Source: Tangfeifania diversioriginum (lineage in GTDB: Bacteria; Bacteroidota; Bacteroidia; Bacteroidales; Prolixibacteraceae). Taken from it: a DNA stretch of 64,000 nucleotides. How positions within the stretch are numbered: the first letter of the stretch is position 1; the number at the start of each line of letters is the position of its first letter. The stretch lies in NCBI GenBank assembly GCA_945873105.1, contig CAMCBW010000019.1, positions 1 through 64,000 of the forward strand, read 5' to 3'. Below are positions 6,701-15,751 of the stretch, one piece after another. A model generated the notes under the pieces. The model worked only from the letters and a program-made list of their open reading frames with translations, had not been told where the DNA came from and ran no database searches. The position numbers and the translations under genes are program-made.

Positions 6701-9469
6701 ATGCAAACTTTAGAACTGACCAAAAGCAAACTGGGAAAACCCTATGAAGATTTGGAATTTCTGCTGAACTGCCTGAAAGAGGTGCTGGTAGAATCGGGAG
6801 AGGGTGAACTTTCACAGGAAATACCCTGGATGAAACCAATGCCCGACTCGAATGTGAAGACATTTACGAACAAGCATTTGCACCTCTTCTCCATCTGTTT
6901 TCAATTGCTGAACATCGTTGAAGTAAATGGGGCCGTACAGCATCGCCGCCACAAAGAGGACCAGGATTCCCTGGCAGAGATCAATGGATTGTGGGCCTAC
7001 AACCTGAAGCAATTGAAGGAAGAGGGATTTTCCCAGGAAGAGATGGCAGCCAATCTCTCCGGAATTCATGTCGAACCGGTACTAACGGCACATCCCACCG
7101 AGGCCAAACGTACCGTCATGCTTGAACACCTTCGCAATCTCTACCTGCTGATGGTAAAACGGGAGAACAGCATGTACACCAAAATGGAGCAGCATGAGTT
7201 GCGAAACAACATCAAGATTGCCCTTCACCGAATCTGGCGAATCTCCGATGTTTACACCGAAAAACCCAATGTTGATTCGGAACTGGACAATATCATGCAC
7301 TATTTGACCCAGGTATTTCCGGAGGTGGTTGTCCAGCACGACAGACGCCTGGTACAGGCCTGGGAGGAGGCAGGCTTCGATCCTGCCCTGGTCAGAAGAG
7401 CTGAAAATTTCCCCCGAATAACTTTTGGAAACTGGGTAGGTGGGGACAGGGATGGTCATCCATTGATCACAGCGGAGGTTACGCACCACACGCTGCAAAA
7501 ACTTCGAATCGGGGCTTTCCTGAATATCCGGAAAGCGTTGGCTGAATTGGGGAAAAATCTGAGTTTCTACGTGGAACCAACCCAGCTTTCTGCCGAATTT
7601 CAGGAAAGATATGAAACGATCCATCGGGAGCTAAAGTCAGGTAATGAGTCCTACAAGCTCTCCTATTCCAACGAAGCGTTCAAGCAATTTGTCGATTTTC
7701 TAGCCGGTAAACTTCCGGGAGTCACCGTGGTGGAGCTCCACCAGGAGATCAGGGAAAGCTGGATCAGCTATTCGAACTCTTCCGAACTTTTGGCTGATTT
7801 GCATGTTTTGCAAGAGGGATTGATAGGTTATGGTGCGGCTTCGATTGCCTTTTCCGATGTCAATGAGCTCATCCGGCTCGTTGCTACTTTTGGATTTCAC
7901 CTGGCAAAACTCGACATCCGTCAAAACAGCCATTTCCACGAGTTGGCCCTGGCGCAACTGCTGGAGGCTGCCCGGTTGGATGGCGAAAAGTTCATCCATG
8001 CAGCACCTGGTGAAAGGATTCGCCTGGTGAATGCGGAGTTAAATTCGAACCGCCCTTTTACCCACCCCAGTATGACCCTGGGCGCTGAAGCCAGGGCTAC
8101 GGTAGATTCCTACCGGGTAATCAGCGAACATATCAACAAATACGGGCATTATGCCCTGGGTTCATTGATCGTGAGCATGACCCGAAATGTCTCTGACCTG
8201 CTGATTGTCTATCTGCTGGAAAGGGAGGCCGGACTGCTGGTGAACGGCTCGGAAGGGTTGGCATCCAGGCTGCCGGTTGTCCCACTTTTTGAGACCATTG
8301 AGGATCTGATGCACAGCCACGAAATCCTCGATCAGTTTCTTTCCCATCCGGTGACCAAAAATAGCCTGAGGTTGCAGCAACGGATGAATTCCTCGGCCAG
8401 GATGACACAGCAGGTCATGATCGGCTACAGCGACAGCAACAAGGACGGGGGCATTTTGGCCAGCCAATGGTATCTCTACGAGGCACAGGCCAAGATGGTG
8501 GAGATTGGGAAAAAGCACCAGGTCTCTGTCTGTTTTTTCCATGGGAAGGGTGGTTCCATCAGTCGTGGCGCAGGACCTACCCACTGGTTCCTCCGCGCAC
8601 TGCCTCCGGGTTCCTTGCAGGGTGAGATCCGCCTGACAGAACAAGGCGAAACCATCGAAAGAAAATATGCCAACAAGATCAACGCGGTGTACAACCTGGA
8701 ACTGTTAACCAGCGGGACACTTGCCGCCTCCATGCTCAGACCCAAAAATGAACATGCAGTCCATCATTTGTCCGAAGAACTCAATTATCTGGCTTTTAAA
8801 AGTATGTCGGTTTACAAGGAGTTGACACAAAAACCGGGATTTATCCAATTTTATGAAAAGGCAACCCCCATCGATGCCATTGAACGAAGCAAGATAGGAA
8901 GCCGCCCGGCACGCCGGACCGGCAAAAGGTCACTTGCCGACCTGAGGGCGATTCCCTGGGTTTTTAGCTGGAGTCAATGCCGCTTCAACATCACCAGTTG
9001 GTATGGGGTCGGAACCACCCTGGAGGAGATGTTCCTCCAGGATCCCGGTAAGTTTGATCGGCTCAAAATGGCTGCCCAATCCGATCCGTTTATCAGGTAC
9101 ATTCTCACCAATGTTGATTCGAGCCTGGCTTCGTCGGATGAAGATGTATTCAGAAAATACGCCGCACTTGCTTCAGAGGTGCCACAGTGTGACACTTTCC
9201 TATCCCTGCTGCTGGAAGAGCTTTCGCGAACCCGCCGGATGATTGACCAGCTTTTGGATGTGCCGATCGCCCAAAGAAGACAAAACCATTACTATTCGAC
9301 CCTCCTGAGGGCAGAAGCGATGAAACCGCTCCACGAATACCAGGTGAAAATTCTCAGCCTTTGGAGAAGCAAAACGGTACAGGGCAATACCCCGGAATCT
9401 GATCAACTACTTGCCGAATTGTTGCGCAGCATCAGTGCGATTGCCGGAGCGATCGGGTTTACGGGTTAA
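6701..9469 (+). CDS. ppc: Phosphoenolpyruvate carboxylase
   Basis: A full-length 922-residue PEP carboxylase that forms oxaloacetate from PEP and bicarbonate, an anaplerotic step. The conserved blocks are all present: VLTAHPTEAKR near residue 127 (catalytic His), GGDRDGHP near 247, GYSDSNKDGG near 575, and FFHGKGGSISRGAGP near 612, which is the mobile glycine loop (usually GRGGSxxRGGGP; here K and A replace R and G at two places). The protein ends in FTG, matching the family's invariant C-terminal glycine. The start 11 bp after acpH suggests co-transcription. Confidence 0.96.
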   Translation: MQTLELTKSKLGKPYEDLEFLLNCLKEVLVESGEGELSQEIPWMKPMPDSNVKTFTNKHLHLFSICFQLLNIVEVNGAVQHRRHKEDQDSLAEINGLWAYNLKQLKEEGFSQEEMAANLSGIHVEPVLTAHPTEAKRTVMLEHLRNLYLLMVKRENSMYTKMEQHELRNNIKIALHRIWRISDVYTEKPNVDSELDNIMHYLTQVFPEVVVQHDRRLVQAWEEAGFDPALVRRAENFPRITFGNWVGGDRDGHPLITAEVTHHTLQKLRIGAFLNIRKALAELGKNLSFYVEPTQLSAEFQERYETIHRELKSGNESYKLSYSNEAFKQFVDFLAGKLPGVTVVELHQEIRESWISYSNSSELLADLHVLQEGLIGYGAASIAFSDVNELIRLVATFGFHLAKLDIRQNSHFHELALAQLLEAARLDGEKFIHAAPGERIRLVNAELNSNRPFTHPSMTLGAEARATVDSYRVISEHINKYGHYALGSLIVSMTRNVSDLLIVYLLEREAGLLVNGSEGLASRLPVVPLFETIEDLMHSHEILDQFLSHPVTKNSLRLQQRMNSSARMTQQVMIGYSDSNKDGGILASQWYLYEAQAKMVEIGKKHQVSVCFFHGKGGSISRGAGPTHWFLRALPPGSLQGEIRLTEQGETIERKYANKINAVYNLELLTSGTLAASMLRPKNEHAVHHLSEELNYLAFKSMSVYKELTQKPGFIQFYEKATPIDAIERSKIGSRPARRTGKRSLADLRAIPWVFSWSQCRFNITSWYGVGTTLEEMFLQDPGKFDRLKMAAQSDPFIRYILTNVDSSLASSDEDVFRKYAALASEVPQCDTFLSLLLEELSRTRRMIDQLLDVPIAQRRQNHYYSTLLRAEAMKPLHEYQVKILSLWRSKTVQGNTPESDQLLAELLRSISAIAGAIGFTG

Positions 9470-9519
9470 ATACCTCTTCACCAGTTCAAGTGACCGCTTA
9501 AGCTTACAACACAGAGGAT

Positions 9520-9559
9520 AAATGTCTATTAATCAAAATTAATTGGTTTATAGACATTT
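9520..9559. repeat. Inverted repeat downstream of ppc
   Basis: Perfect 10-bp arms AAATGTCTAT and ATAGACATTT enclose a 20-nt AT-rich loop, starting 51 bp after the ppc stop. It could be a weak transcription terminator between two convergent genes, but no clear T-run follows on either strand. Confidence 0.5.
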
Positions 9560-9579
9560 CTACAATTTGGTATTTTCAC

Positions 9580-9634
9580 AAGAGGAACCCCGGAGTTACA
9601 CAGAGTTGGAAAATCGCATGCGATTTTCACTCTA
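9580..9634 (+). repeat. Dispersed intergenic repeat, copy 1 (palindromic core)
   Basis: This block, which contains ACCCCGGAGTTACACAGAG and the palindromic core GAAAATCGCATGCGATTTTC, recurs in inverted orientation at about 47896-47949 with only a handful of mismatches. Both copies lie between genes. The palindrome could form a strong hairpin. Confidence 0.7.
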
Positions 9635-9657
9635 TAAAAGAAATTCAAAATAGCTTC

Positions 9658-11271
9658 TTATTTTCTTTTCAGGACAATCAGCCGGTCTTCCTCAAAGTTG
9701 TGTTCAAACTCCAGTATCACTCCCTGTTTGATGGAGGCTTCCGAATAACTGTTCCGGATCGGGTCAAACCATTGGGCAGTATAGGTGAAGTGGTTTGGAT
9801 TAGCCATTTTTACATCCGCCTTGTGGGGGATATAAGCGACTATCCAGCCATCATCGGGTGATTTGGCCACAGAAATCCACTGATTGTAAGTAGTCTTCCC
9901 GGGTTGATTCAGGAGTATTTCATTGGCGGGTCTCAGCTCCCACCATGCCAATTTGGCAAAGAAACCGGCAAGGTACCCCATCTGCAGGCTCCCTGGAAAG
10001 TCAATGCTCTTGCGCCAGGTGGAGGTTCCAGGGGCATCGCGGTGGTTCAGTATCATTTCACCTTCCCGCAGCCAGGGCCAGATGCCGTTGGCGCCATAGG
10101 TTACCCCGGCAACTGGGGTGGCAAGGATGCTCCAGTAGGAGGCATTCCTGACATCTTTGGCTGTTATGGAGAAGTTGATCTCCTCGTAATTGGGTTCCAT
10201 GTTGATGTAGGGCATCGGTTTCAACTTGCGCCACATCCTGGCCATTGGTCCCTGGTTGATCCAGTTCACCACCTTTTCGCCATTGCTGTGCGAGGATTGG
10301 TAACCTGCCTGGTCGTACCACTCCTCCTGGCTGTACAACTCTCCCACCCAGGAACTTCCGTGCGGATGAAGCGTAACAGGGGCATGATCGATGTCGTTGA
10401 AGACCCGGCGGCCAATCTCCCGCCATTTTACCTCCTGGTCGTCATAGTATTTGCCGTCCCCGCCCAGTGTCCAAACCACCTGATTTCCCTGGTAACGTGC
10501 GACAATGTATTTGGCCAGTAGCACCGCTTCCTCGAGCGGAAGGGTATATCCCGGACTCAACTCTCTTCCCTGACCGGAAGGCAACGCCCATAAAATTACC
10601 GGGGAGACAACAAGACCCTTGGCATTGGCCTCCTCAATTCGTTGATCCATCCTTTTAAAAAATTCGGGATGGATTCGAATGTAGCCACTCCCTTCGATGG
10701 CGGTCAAACCTTCGGCATTCTTGTCCCCACCCCGCCATTCGGTGGTGACCAGCTGAATCACATTGTAATTGTTCTTCTTGCGTTGGTTCAGGTAGAGCTC
10801 CCACTCCGCATCGGTCGATTTCAGTGCCCCATTCCATGCCGTACAGGCCAGCCAAAAGAAGGGGGTGCCATCGTGGTGCGTAAGGTAATAATCACCGGGA
10901 CGGTGCCGGATGGCTCCACGCCGGAAAATGGCATTAGCCGATTGGTTGGCCACACAATCGAATTGGCCCGTTTTCGCATGTAATCCAGCATTGCTTTGGT
11001 CTGCACACTCGGACTTCCAATTCCAACTGCCGGTCTCGTCGGGAAGAAACCGGACTTTCCATTTTGTACCACCATCCCAGAAACCCCGTACCACCAGCAC
11101 GCGACCGGAAGGAGCAGTCAGTTTGACCTTAAAATCCTTTACCTCATAAAGCGGATTGTTGTACAATTTTGCACTCTCGAACCCGATTTCATGTCTGGTC
11201 CAGATGGCGGTTTGGGCGTAACCCTTGACCATTAACATAATGAAAAAAACTGGAAGTAAACTCTTTAACAT
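9658..11271 (-). CDS. Exported glycoside hydrolase with DUF5060, DUF4038 (GH140-like) and collagen-binding-like C-terminal domains
   Basis: A 537-residue protein from the ATG at 11271, which begins with a signal peptide ending at GYAQ; the longer frame from 11397 is unlikely. An N-terminal beta-sandwich of the DUF5060 type (about residues 20-115, with VRGFWDGGTKWKVRF) precedes a TIM-barrel DUF4038 domain (HRPGDYYLTHHDGTPFFWLACTAWN gives its start in part: GTPFFWLACTAW). The C-terminal 85 residues resemble the putative collagen-binding domain seen in this family. Characterised relatives include GH140 apiosidases; the substrate here is unknown. It is the last gene of the large minus-strand PUL. 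Confidence 0.82.
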   Translation of the reverse strand: MLKSLLPVFFIMLMVKGYAQTAIWTRHEIGFESAKLYNNPLYEVKDFKVKLTAPSGRVLVVRGFWDGGTKWKVRFLPDETGSWNWKSECADQSNAGLHAKTGQFDCVANQSANAIFRRGAIRHRPGDYYLTHHDGTPFFWLACTAWNGALKSTDAEWELYLNQRKKNNYNVIQLVTTEWRGGDKNAEGLTAIEGSGYIRIHPEFFKRMDQRIEEANAKGLVVSPVILWALPSGQGRELSPGYTLPLEEAVLLAKYIVARYQGNQVVWTLGGDGKYYDDQEVKWREIGRRVFNDIDHAPVTLHPHGSSWVGELYSQEEWYDQAGYQSSHSNGEKVVNWINQGPMARMWRKLKPMPYINMEPNYEEINFSITAKDVRNASYWSILATPVAGVTYGANGIWPWLREGEMILNHRDAPGTSTWRKSIDFPGSLQMGYLAGFFAKLAWWELRPANEILLNQPGKTTYNQWISVAKSPDDGWIVAYIPHKADVKMANPNHFTYTAQWFDPIRNSYSEASIKQGVILEFEHNFEEDRLIVLKRK

Positions 11272-11435
11272 TTCGGTGTATATTTTGATTGTAAAATATT
11301 CCTTTTCGTTTGGGGATATAAAGCTACTAAAAGTAAAGGAATTGGAATGGGGTATTCGAGAGATTAACCCAACCTTATCGTCCAAGCAGCGCAACATGCA
11401 GCCAATCCAGGGACATTCCAGGTCTCTCCAGTTTA

Positions 11436-12551
11436 TTAAAATTTTTGACCTTCATCAGGTCCAGGGTTGGAATAGTCAGGATCAATGGCTCGAATCAGGA
11501 GTTCGTTTTCTATCATTTTAACATCAAGCGGCACCATAGTAACTCCTTGTTCATTAATTGTTTGGGCATTCTGCGAAAGATCTCTGGATTGAATTCCCTC
11601 TTTGGAAAGTGGGGGAATATTGCCATTGAAGAAAGCAGTACACCACCATTTTCCCAAATTGTCCTGAAAAGGTGTTCCATGACCCAAAAAGCGACCAACA
11701 AATTTACGTTCACCATAGGGACCCGTAATCTTGTCGGCAACCGCATAATAAAGATTGTAACTACCCTTGCGCATTTTTCCTGTCGACCAGCCGGTGCCGA
11801 AGAGTACGTATTTCCCGTGGATTTTGCGGATAAGACATCCTTCATGCCCCATCTTGCTCATTTCACCTGCCGGACCAATATCGACAGCTTTTCCTGCAAA
11901 ATCTGAGAGATCTGATTTGAGTGGTGCAATCGAGGTAGCGCCCCAGATCATCCACCAGGTACCGTCATCATCCAGAAAGAGAGAGGGATCATGTCGTTTG
12001 GCTATTTTGACTCCCATTGGGTTGGCCCATGGAGCTTTTGGTTCCGTACTTGATGCAACGGATAAGTTAGCACCAGCCACCGGTGATGGGCTGGTATGTA
12101 TCAGCGCAAGCTTGTTGTTGATGAAATGAAATTCAGGAGCCCACAAGCGCCACTGGGATTCAGGTACATTTTTGAATTTCTCTGGATTTGCACCATACCA
12201 GATGGCGTCTTTGAGGGTATAGGGAACTCCCAAAGATACCCAGTTAACAAAGTCTTTGGTTTTCCAGGCACGGAGTTCATAGCCAACCAGACTTGAATCA
12301 CCCAATCCGGAGTTGTATTTGGTTTTTGGTGATTCCTTAAGCGAAGAGGGCTGTGTGGTGCCCGTCAGGTAAAAGAACTCATCCGGACCTTTGATGATAT
12401 AGGGATCCCGGATCCAGCCATCCTTGACATGAATGGCCCGATCGTGGGCAGTCATTGCCTTCCTAATTTCAGAAGGTTTTGAGACAGAACTGGTAACAAT
12501 TACCTCGTCAGGAAGAGAGACAAAGGCTAGTAAAAGTAAAATAAATATCAT
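11436..12551 (-). CDS. Exported GH43-like five-bladed beta-propeller glycosidase
   Basis: A 371-residue protein with a short hydrophobic leader, followed by a five-bladed propeller pattern. Candidate catalytic residues fit the clan F arrangement: Asp49 in WIRDPY, Asp188 in RHDPSLFLD and Glu237 in GHEGCL. Repeated WW/W-rich blade motifs such as DDDGTWWMIWG and NLGKWWCTAF support the propeller. Family 43 and 117 enzymes remove arabinose, xylose, galactose or anhydro-galactose residues; I cannot assign the sugar. It lies between a sulfatase and the DUF4038 enzyme, all in the same direction, so it is most likely part of the PUL operon. Confidence 0.75.
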   Translation of the reverse strand: MIFILLLLAFVSLPDEVIVTSSVSKPSEIRKAMTAHDRAIHVKDGWIRDPYIIKGPDEFFYLTGTTQPSSLKESPKTKYNSGLGDSSLVGYELRAWKTKDFVNWVSLGVPYTLKDAIWYGANPEKFKNVPESQWRLWAPEFHFINNKLALIHTSPSPVAGANLSVASSTEPKAPWANPMGVKIAKRHDPSLFLDDDGTWWMIWGATSIAPLKSDLSDFAGKAVDIGPAGEMSKMGHEGCLIRKIHGKYVLFGTGWSTGKMRKGSYNLYYAVADKITGPYGERKFVGRFLGHGTPFQDNLGKWWCTAFFNGNIPPLSKEGIQSRDLSQNAQTINEQGVTMVPLDVKMIENELLIRAIDPDYSNPGPDEGQKF

Positions 12552-12659
12552 ATGTATTTAGTTTTTAGTATGTTGTATTTAGTCAAATGACTATACCAAC
12601 ACCATTCCTGTTTCGGTGCAAATCAAATAAGCTTTTATATTTGTTCTCATCAGGGAAAA

Positions 12660-14243
12660 TCAATTGTAACTATTCTTTGTCTTTTGTCCCTTTGGAACAA
12701 CCTTGCATCGTACCGACCATTGATGCCAACTTGTTGCCAGGTCAACAGCAATTTCTGGATATTGAGAAGCGAGGTCGTTTAATTCAGTACGGTCTGTTTC
12801 CAAATTGAATAACTGCCATTTATCTGAACCAACCGTAGAGATGGCTTTCCATTTCCCTTTTCGTACTGCACAGTTGTTGGAATGTTCCCAAAACTGATAT
12901 TCGGGTTCCTTCTGTTTCCCTTTCAGAAATGTTGGAACCAGACTAATCCCTTCGAGTGGCAAAATTGCATTTCCACCATATATTTTGGGATAATTTGCCC
13001 CGGCAACTTCCAAAACAGTTGGCATCACATTCAAAATATGTCCTTGCGTGGCTGTAATTTTTCCACGTTGTGATTTTATGGCTGCCGGCCAGTGGGCAAT
13101 AAATGGGGTAGCAATGCCGCCCTCTTCGGCATTCACCTTGAAAGCACGAAAAGGAGTATTTGACAGATTGGCCCATCCAATTCCGTAGGAAACTGATCCT
13201 GCTTTATCCGGATCGTTAATGTCGGACTGCTCTCCGCCGCCAAATTCTTTGTAGGGCTCTGCACAAGCACCATTGTCGCTTAGAAACATAATCAAGGTAT
13301 TGTCGAGTTGATTGATTTGTTTCAGATAATCAACGAGTTTACCTATGTTATAATCGACACAATATACTTGTGCTGCATAGACTGCCATCCGGTAATCGCT
13401 TAGCTTCTTTTGCTCCTCAGAAACTTCATTCCAGTCCCTTACGCGTGAGTCGCGTGGTGAAAGTTTCGTATTTTTATCGAACAAACCCATCTTAAGTTGG
13501 CGTTCGAAGCGTTGCTTTCGCAGTTCGTCCCAGCCTTCCATGTATTTTCCTGTAAACTTCTGAATATCTTCCTGTTTTGCGTGAAGGGGCCAGTGTGGGG
13601 CATTGTAAGCCAAATAAAGGAAGAAGGGTTTATCATCTTTTTTTTCCTTAATAAACGCTATGGACTTATCGGTAAACGCATCGGTGCTGTAAAATCCTTT
13701 TGGCGCACGAATTGTGTCAGTTTCGTCAATGAGGCAACGCACTCCTTTGGGGTCGAAATAGCTGAACGCACCCTGGTAAGAACCGTAATAGTGTTCAAAC
13801 CCCCGTTGTAGCGGACGTTTGGAAAGCGCATCTGAACCCAAATGCCATTTCCCGGTCATGTAGGTATGGTAGCCGTTTTGTTTCAATACTTCGGCAATGG
13901 TCACGCACTTTTTATTCAGATAGCCACGGTAGCCCTCCACTCCGAAATCGAAATTATTCCCGGCTTCGGTGGTCATCTGTCCAATGCCGGTTTGATGCTG
14001 GTAAAGTCCGGTCAGCAACGAAGCACGTGTTGGGCAACAGCGGGCAGTATTGTGAAAATTACTGAACCGCAGGCCGTTCTGAGCCAGTTTGTCGATATTT
14101 GGCGTGGGTATCTCGCTGCCGTAACATCCAATATCAGAGAAGCCCATGTCGTCGGCCATTATCAGGACGATGTTTGGTTTTTGAGCCTGTGCAACATGGC
14201 AACAAAAAGCAAGGCCCAGGGTTATGACTGTCGGAATATTCAT
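12660..14243 (-). CDS. Exported S1 sulfatase (arylsulfatase type, CCPTR)
   Basis: A 527-residue formylglycine sulfatase from the ATG at 14243; the signal peptide ends at AQAQ near residue 21. Metal-binding aspartates are D31-D32 in MADDMG. The modification site is C69 in C69-C-P-T-R73, read by the formylglycine-generating machinery as CxPxR. LSDNGA supplies the later metal Asp/Asn pair. It is very similar in architecture to the sulfatase at 22.8-24.4 kb, including the doubled cysteine, which suggests a paralogue. It probably removes sulfate esters in the periplasm. It lies 26 codons or so from the next sulfatase, in the same direction. Confidence 0.92.
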   Translation of the reverse strand: MNIPTVITLGLAFCCHVAQAQKPNIVLIMADDMGFSDIGCYGSEIPTPNIDKLAQNGLRFSNFHNTARCCPTRASLLTGLYQHQTGIGQMTTEAGNNFDFGVEGYRGYLNKKCVTIAEVLKQNGYHTYMTGKWHLGSDALSKRPLQRGFEHYYGSYQGAFSYFDPKGVRCLIDETDTIRAPKGFYSTDAFTDKSIAFIKEKKDDKPFFLYLAYNAPHWPLHAKQEDIQKFTGKYMEGWDELRKQRFERQLKMGLFDKNTKLSPRDSRVRDWNEVSEEQKKLSDYRMAVYAAQVYCVDYNIGKLVDYLKQINQLDNTLIMFLSDNGACAEPYKEFGGGEQSDINDPDKAGSVSYGIGWANLSNTPFRAFKVNAEEGGIATPFIAHWPAAIKSQRGKITATQGHILNVMPTVLEVAGANYPKIYGGNAILPLEGISLVPTFLKGKQKEPEYQFWEHSNNCAVRKGKWKAISTVGSDKWQLFNLETDRTELNDLASQYPEIAVDLATSWHQWSVRCKVVPKGQKTKNSYN

Positions 14244-14334
14244 GTTACTTTTGATTGATTCTGTGTAAGTTATTACATTGAATTTCAATTCTCTGCAGTA
14301 AAAAATCAACTGGATATGATGTTGGTGGGGTCAT

Positions 14335-15741
14335 CTATTTTTCCCCTCCAACCGTTCCATCAGCATTTTTAAACTGATGGTCAAGCGCTTTCATTTCGGT
14401 AGCTTGTCCTTCATCTCCGCAGGAGGCCATCCATGCTTTCAAGGCACGATCCAGCCGCTCAACCACCGGTTTGTATGCAGCATTTCCGGCAAGGTCATGC
14501 ATACAATATTTATCCTTCTCCAGATCGTAAAGCTCAATAGCCGGACGGTGCTGATACTTATTGGTAATCCACCTTGCCAGACAATCCGTCAGCGCTTTTT
14601 GTTGCCATTTTTTGAAAAGCGGGGCCAGTACTTCAGTATTTTGAAAGGTGGCTTCAGGGGAAAGATTCAGCACGTAGCGATATTTCCTGTCAGCCACTGA
14701 GCGAATCCCGTAATATTCACTTCCACTGTAGATTCCGCGTGTCGTTTGTATCGAGAAGGTGTATTGCTTGTGAGCCTTTTCTTTACCGGTCAGCACCGGA
14801 ACAAAGCTTTTCCCATCGAGTGGAGTCAGAGGTTTTGTACCTGCAATTTCGAGGAAAGTCGGCAAAATATCCACATATTCAACAATTGCCTCCGATGTTG
14901 AACCAGGTTGGATCACTCCCGGCCAACGAACCAGACAGGCAGAGTGGACTCCTGCCTCGTAGCAGGTCCATTTGGCAAAAGGCAGGCTGTTGCCCTGTTC
15001 ACTCAGATAAACTACTACCGTTTTGTCATTGAGTTTGTGATCTTCCAACTTACCGAGTAAAGTTCCAAATTCCTTGTCCATGTAGTTGATTTCGGCCAGG
15101 TATTTGCAGAAGTTGGTCCTGGTTTCGGGAACGTCAACATAAAAAGGAGGCAATGCTATTCTTTCCGGATTAAACAAACTGGGATTCCCTTTATTCCATG
15201 GGGTGTGTGGCTGATTCGACGTTACAAACAGACAAAAAGGCTGATGGTTTGAAGTGCATACATTCATAAACGAATCGACTTCAGCAAAATTTATATCATT
15301 GCTTTTTGTTAGTGGCGAATATAGATCCCAAGGGAAGACCGATTCAGGTTGTACATGCGATTTGCCAATCAAAGCAACCTGATACCCTGCCGGTTTTAGG
15401 TGATGAATGATGCTCAGTGTACGATCTTTGGCAAATGTATGGTTTGGATAAGCTCCTGTTTTTACAGGCCACAAACCAGTATAAAGGTTGTGACGGGTAG
15501 GAGAACACATCGGAGCTGCCTGGTATGCCTTGGTAAAACGAATGCCCTGGGTAGCAAAATTGTCGATGTTGGGTGTTTTGGAATCAACACTGCCGTAACA
15601 TGCCAAGTCGTAATAAGAACAATCATCGGCCATGAATAGTACCAGATTGGGCTTTCCCTTTTGCGCCTCAGCACGTAACGGGTTAATAAACTGACCAACT
15701 ACAAGAAATGCCAGTGGCCATATTTGAAAAGGGTTCATCAT
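14335..15741 (-). CDS. Exported S1 sulfatase (heparan N-sulfatase-like, CSPTR)
   Basis: A 468-residue sulfatase with a signal peptide to about residue 26. D39-D40 (FMADDCS) bind the metal and C79 in C79-S-P-T-R is the formylglycine site. The block after it (HNLYTGLWPVKTGAYPNH) and the short C-terminal domain resemble the N-sulphoglucosamine sulphohydrolase branch, but this branch also contains O-sulfatases, so no substrate is claimed. Two ATG codons are adjacent at the start; the first is used. The gene starts 10 bp after the GH2 gene ends, so they are very likely in one transcript. Confidence 0.92.
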   Translation of the reverse strand: MMNPFQIWPLAFLVVGQFINPLRAEAQKGKPNLVLFMADDCSYYDLACYGSVDSKTPNIDNFATQGIRFTKAYQAAPMCSPTRHNLYTGLWPVKTGAYPNHTFAKDRTLSIIHHLKPAGYQVALIGKSHVQPESVFPWDLYSPLTKSNDINFAEVDSFMNVCTSNHQPFCLFVTSNQPHTPWNKGNPSLFNPERIALPPFYVDVPETRTNFCKYLAEINYMDKEFGTLLGKLEDHKLNDKTVVVYLSEQGNSLPFAKWTCYEAGVHSACLVRWPGVIQPGSTSEAIVEYVDILPTFLEIAGTKPLTPLDGKSFVPVLTGKEKAHKQYTFSIQTTRGIYSGSEYYGIRSVADRKYRYVLNLSPEATFQNTEVLAPLFKKWQQKALTDCLARWITNKYQHRPAIELYDLEKDKYCMHDLAGNAAYKPVVERLDRALKAWMASCGDEGQATEMKALDHQFKNADGTVGGEK

Positions 15742-15751
15742 TTCTTAAGAT

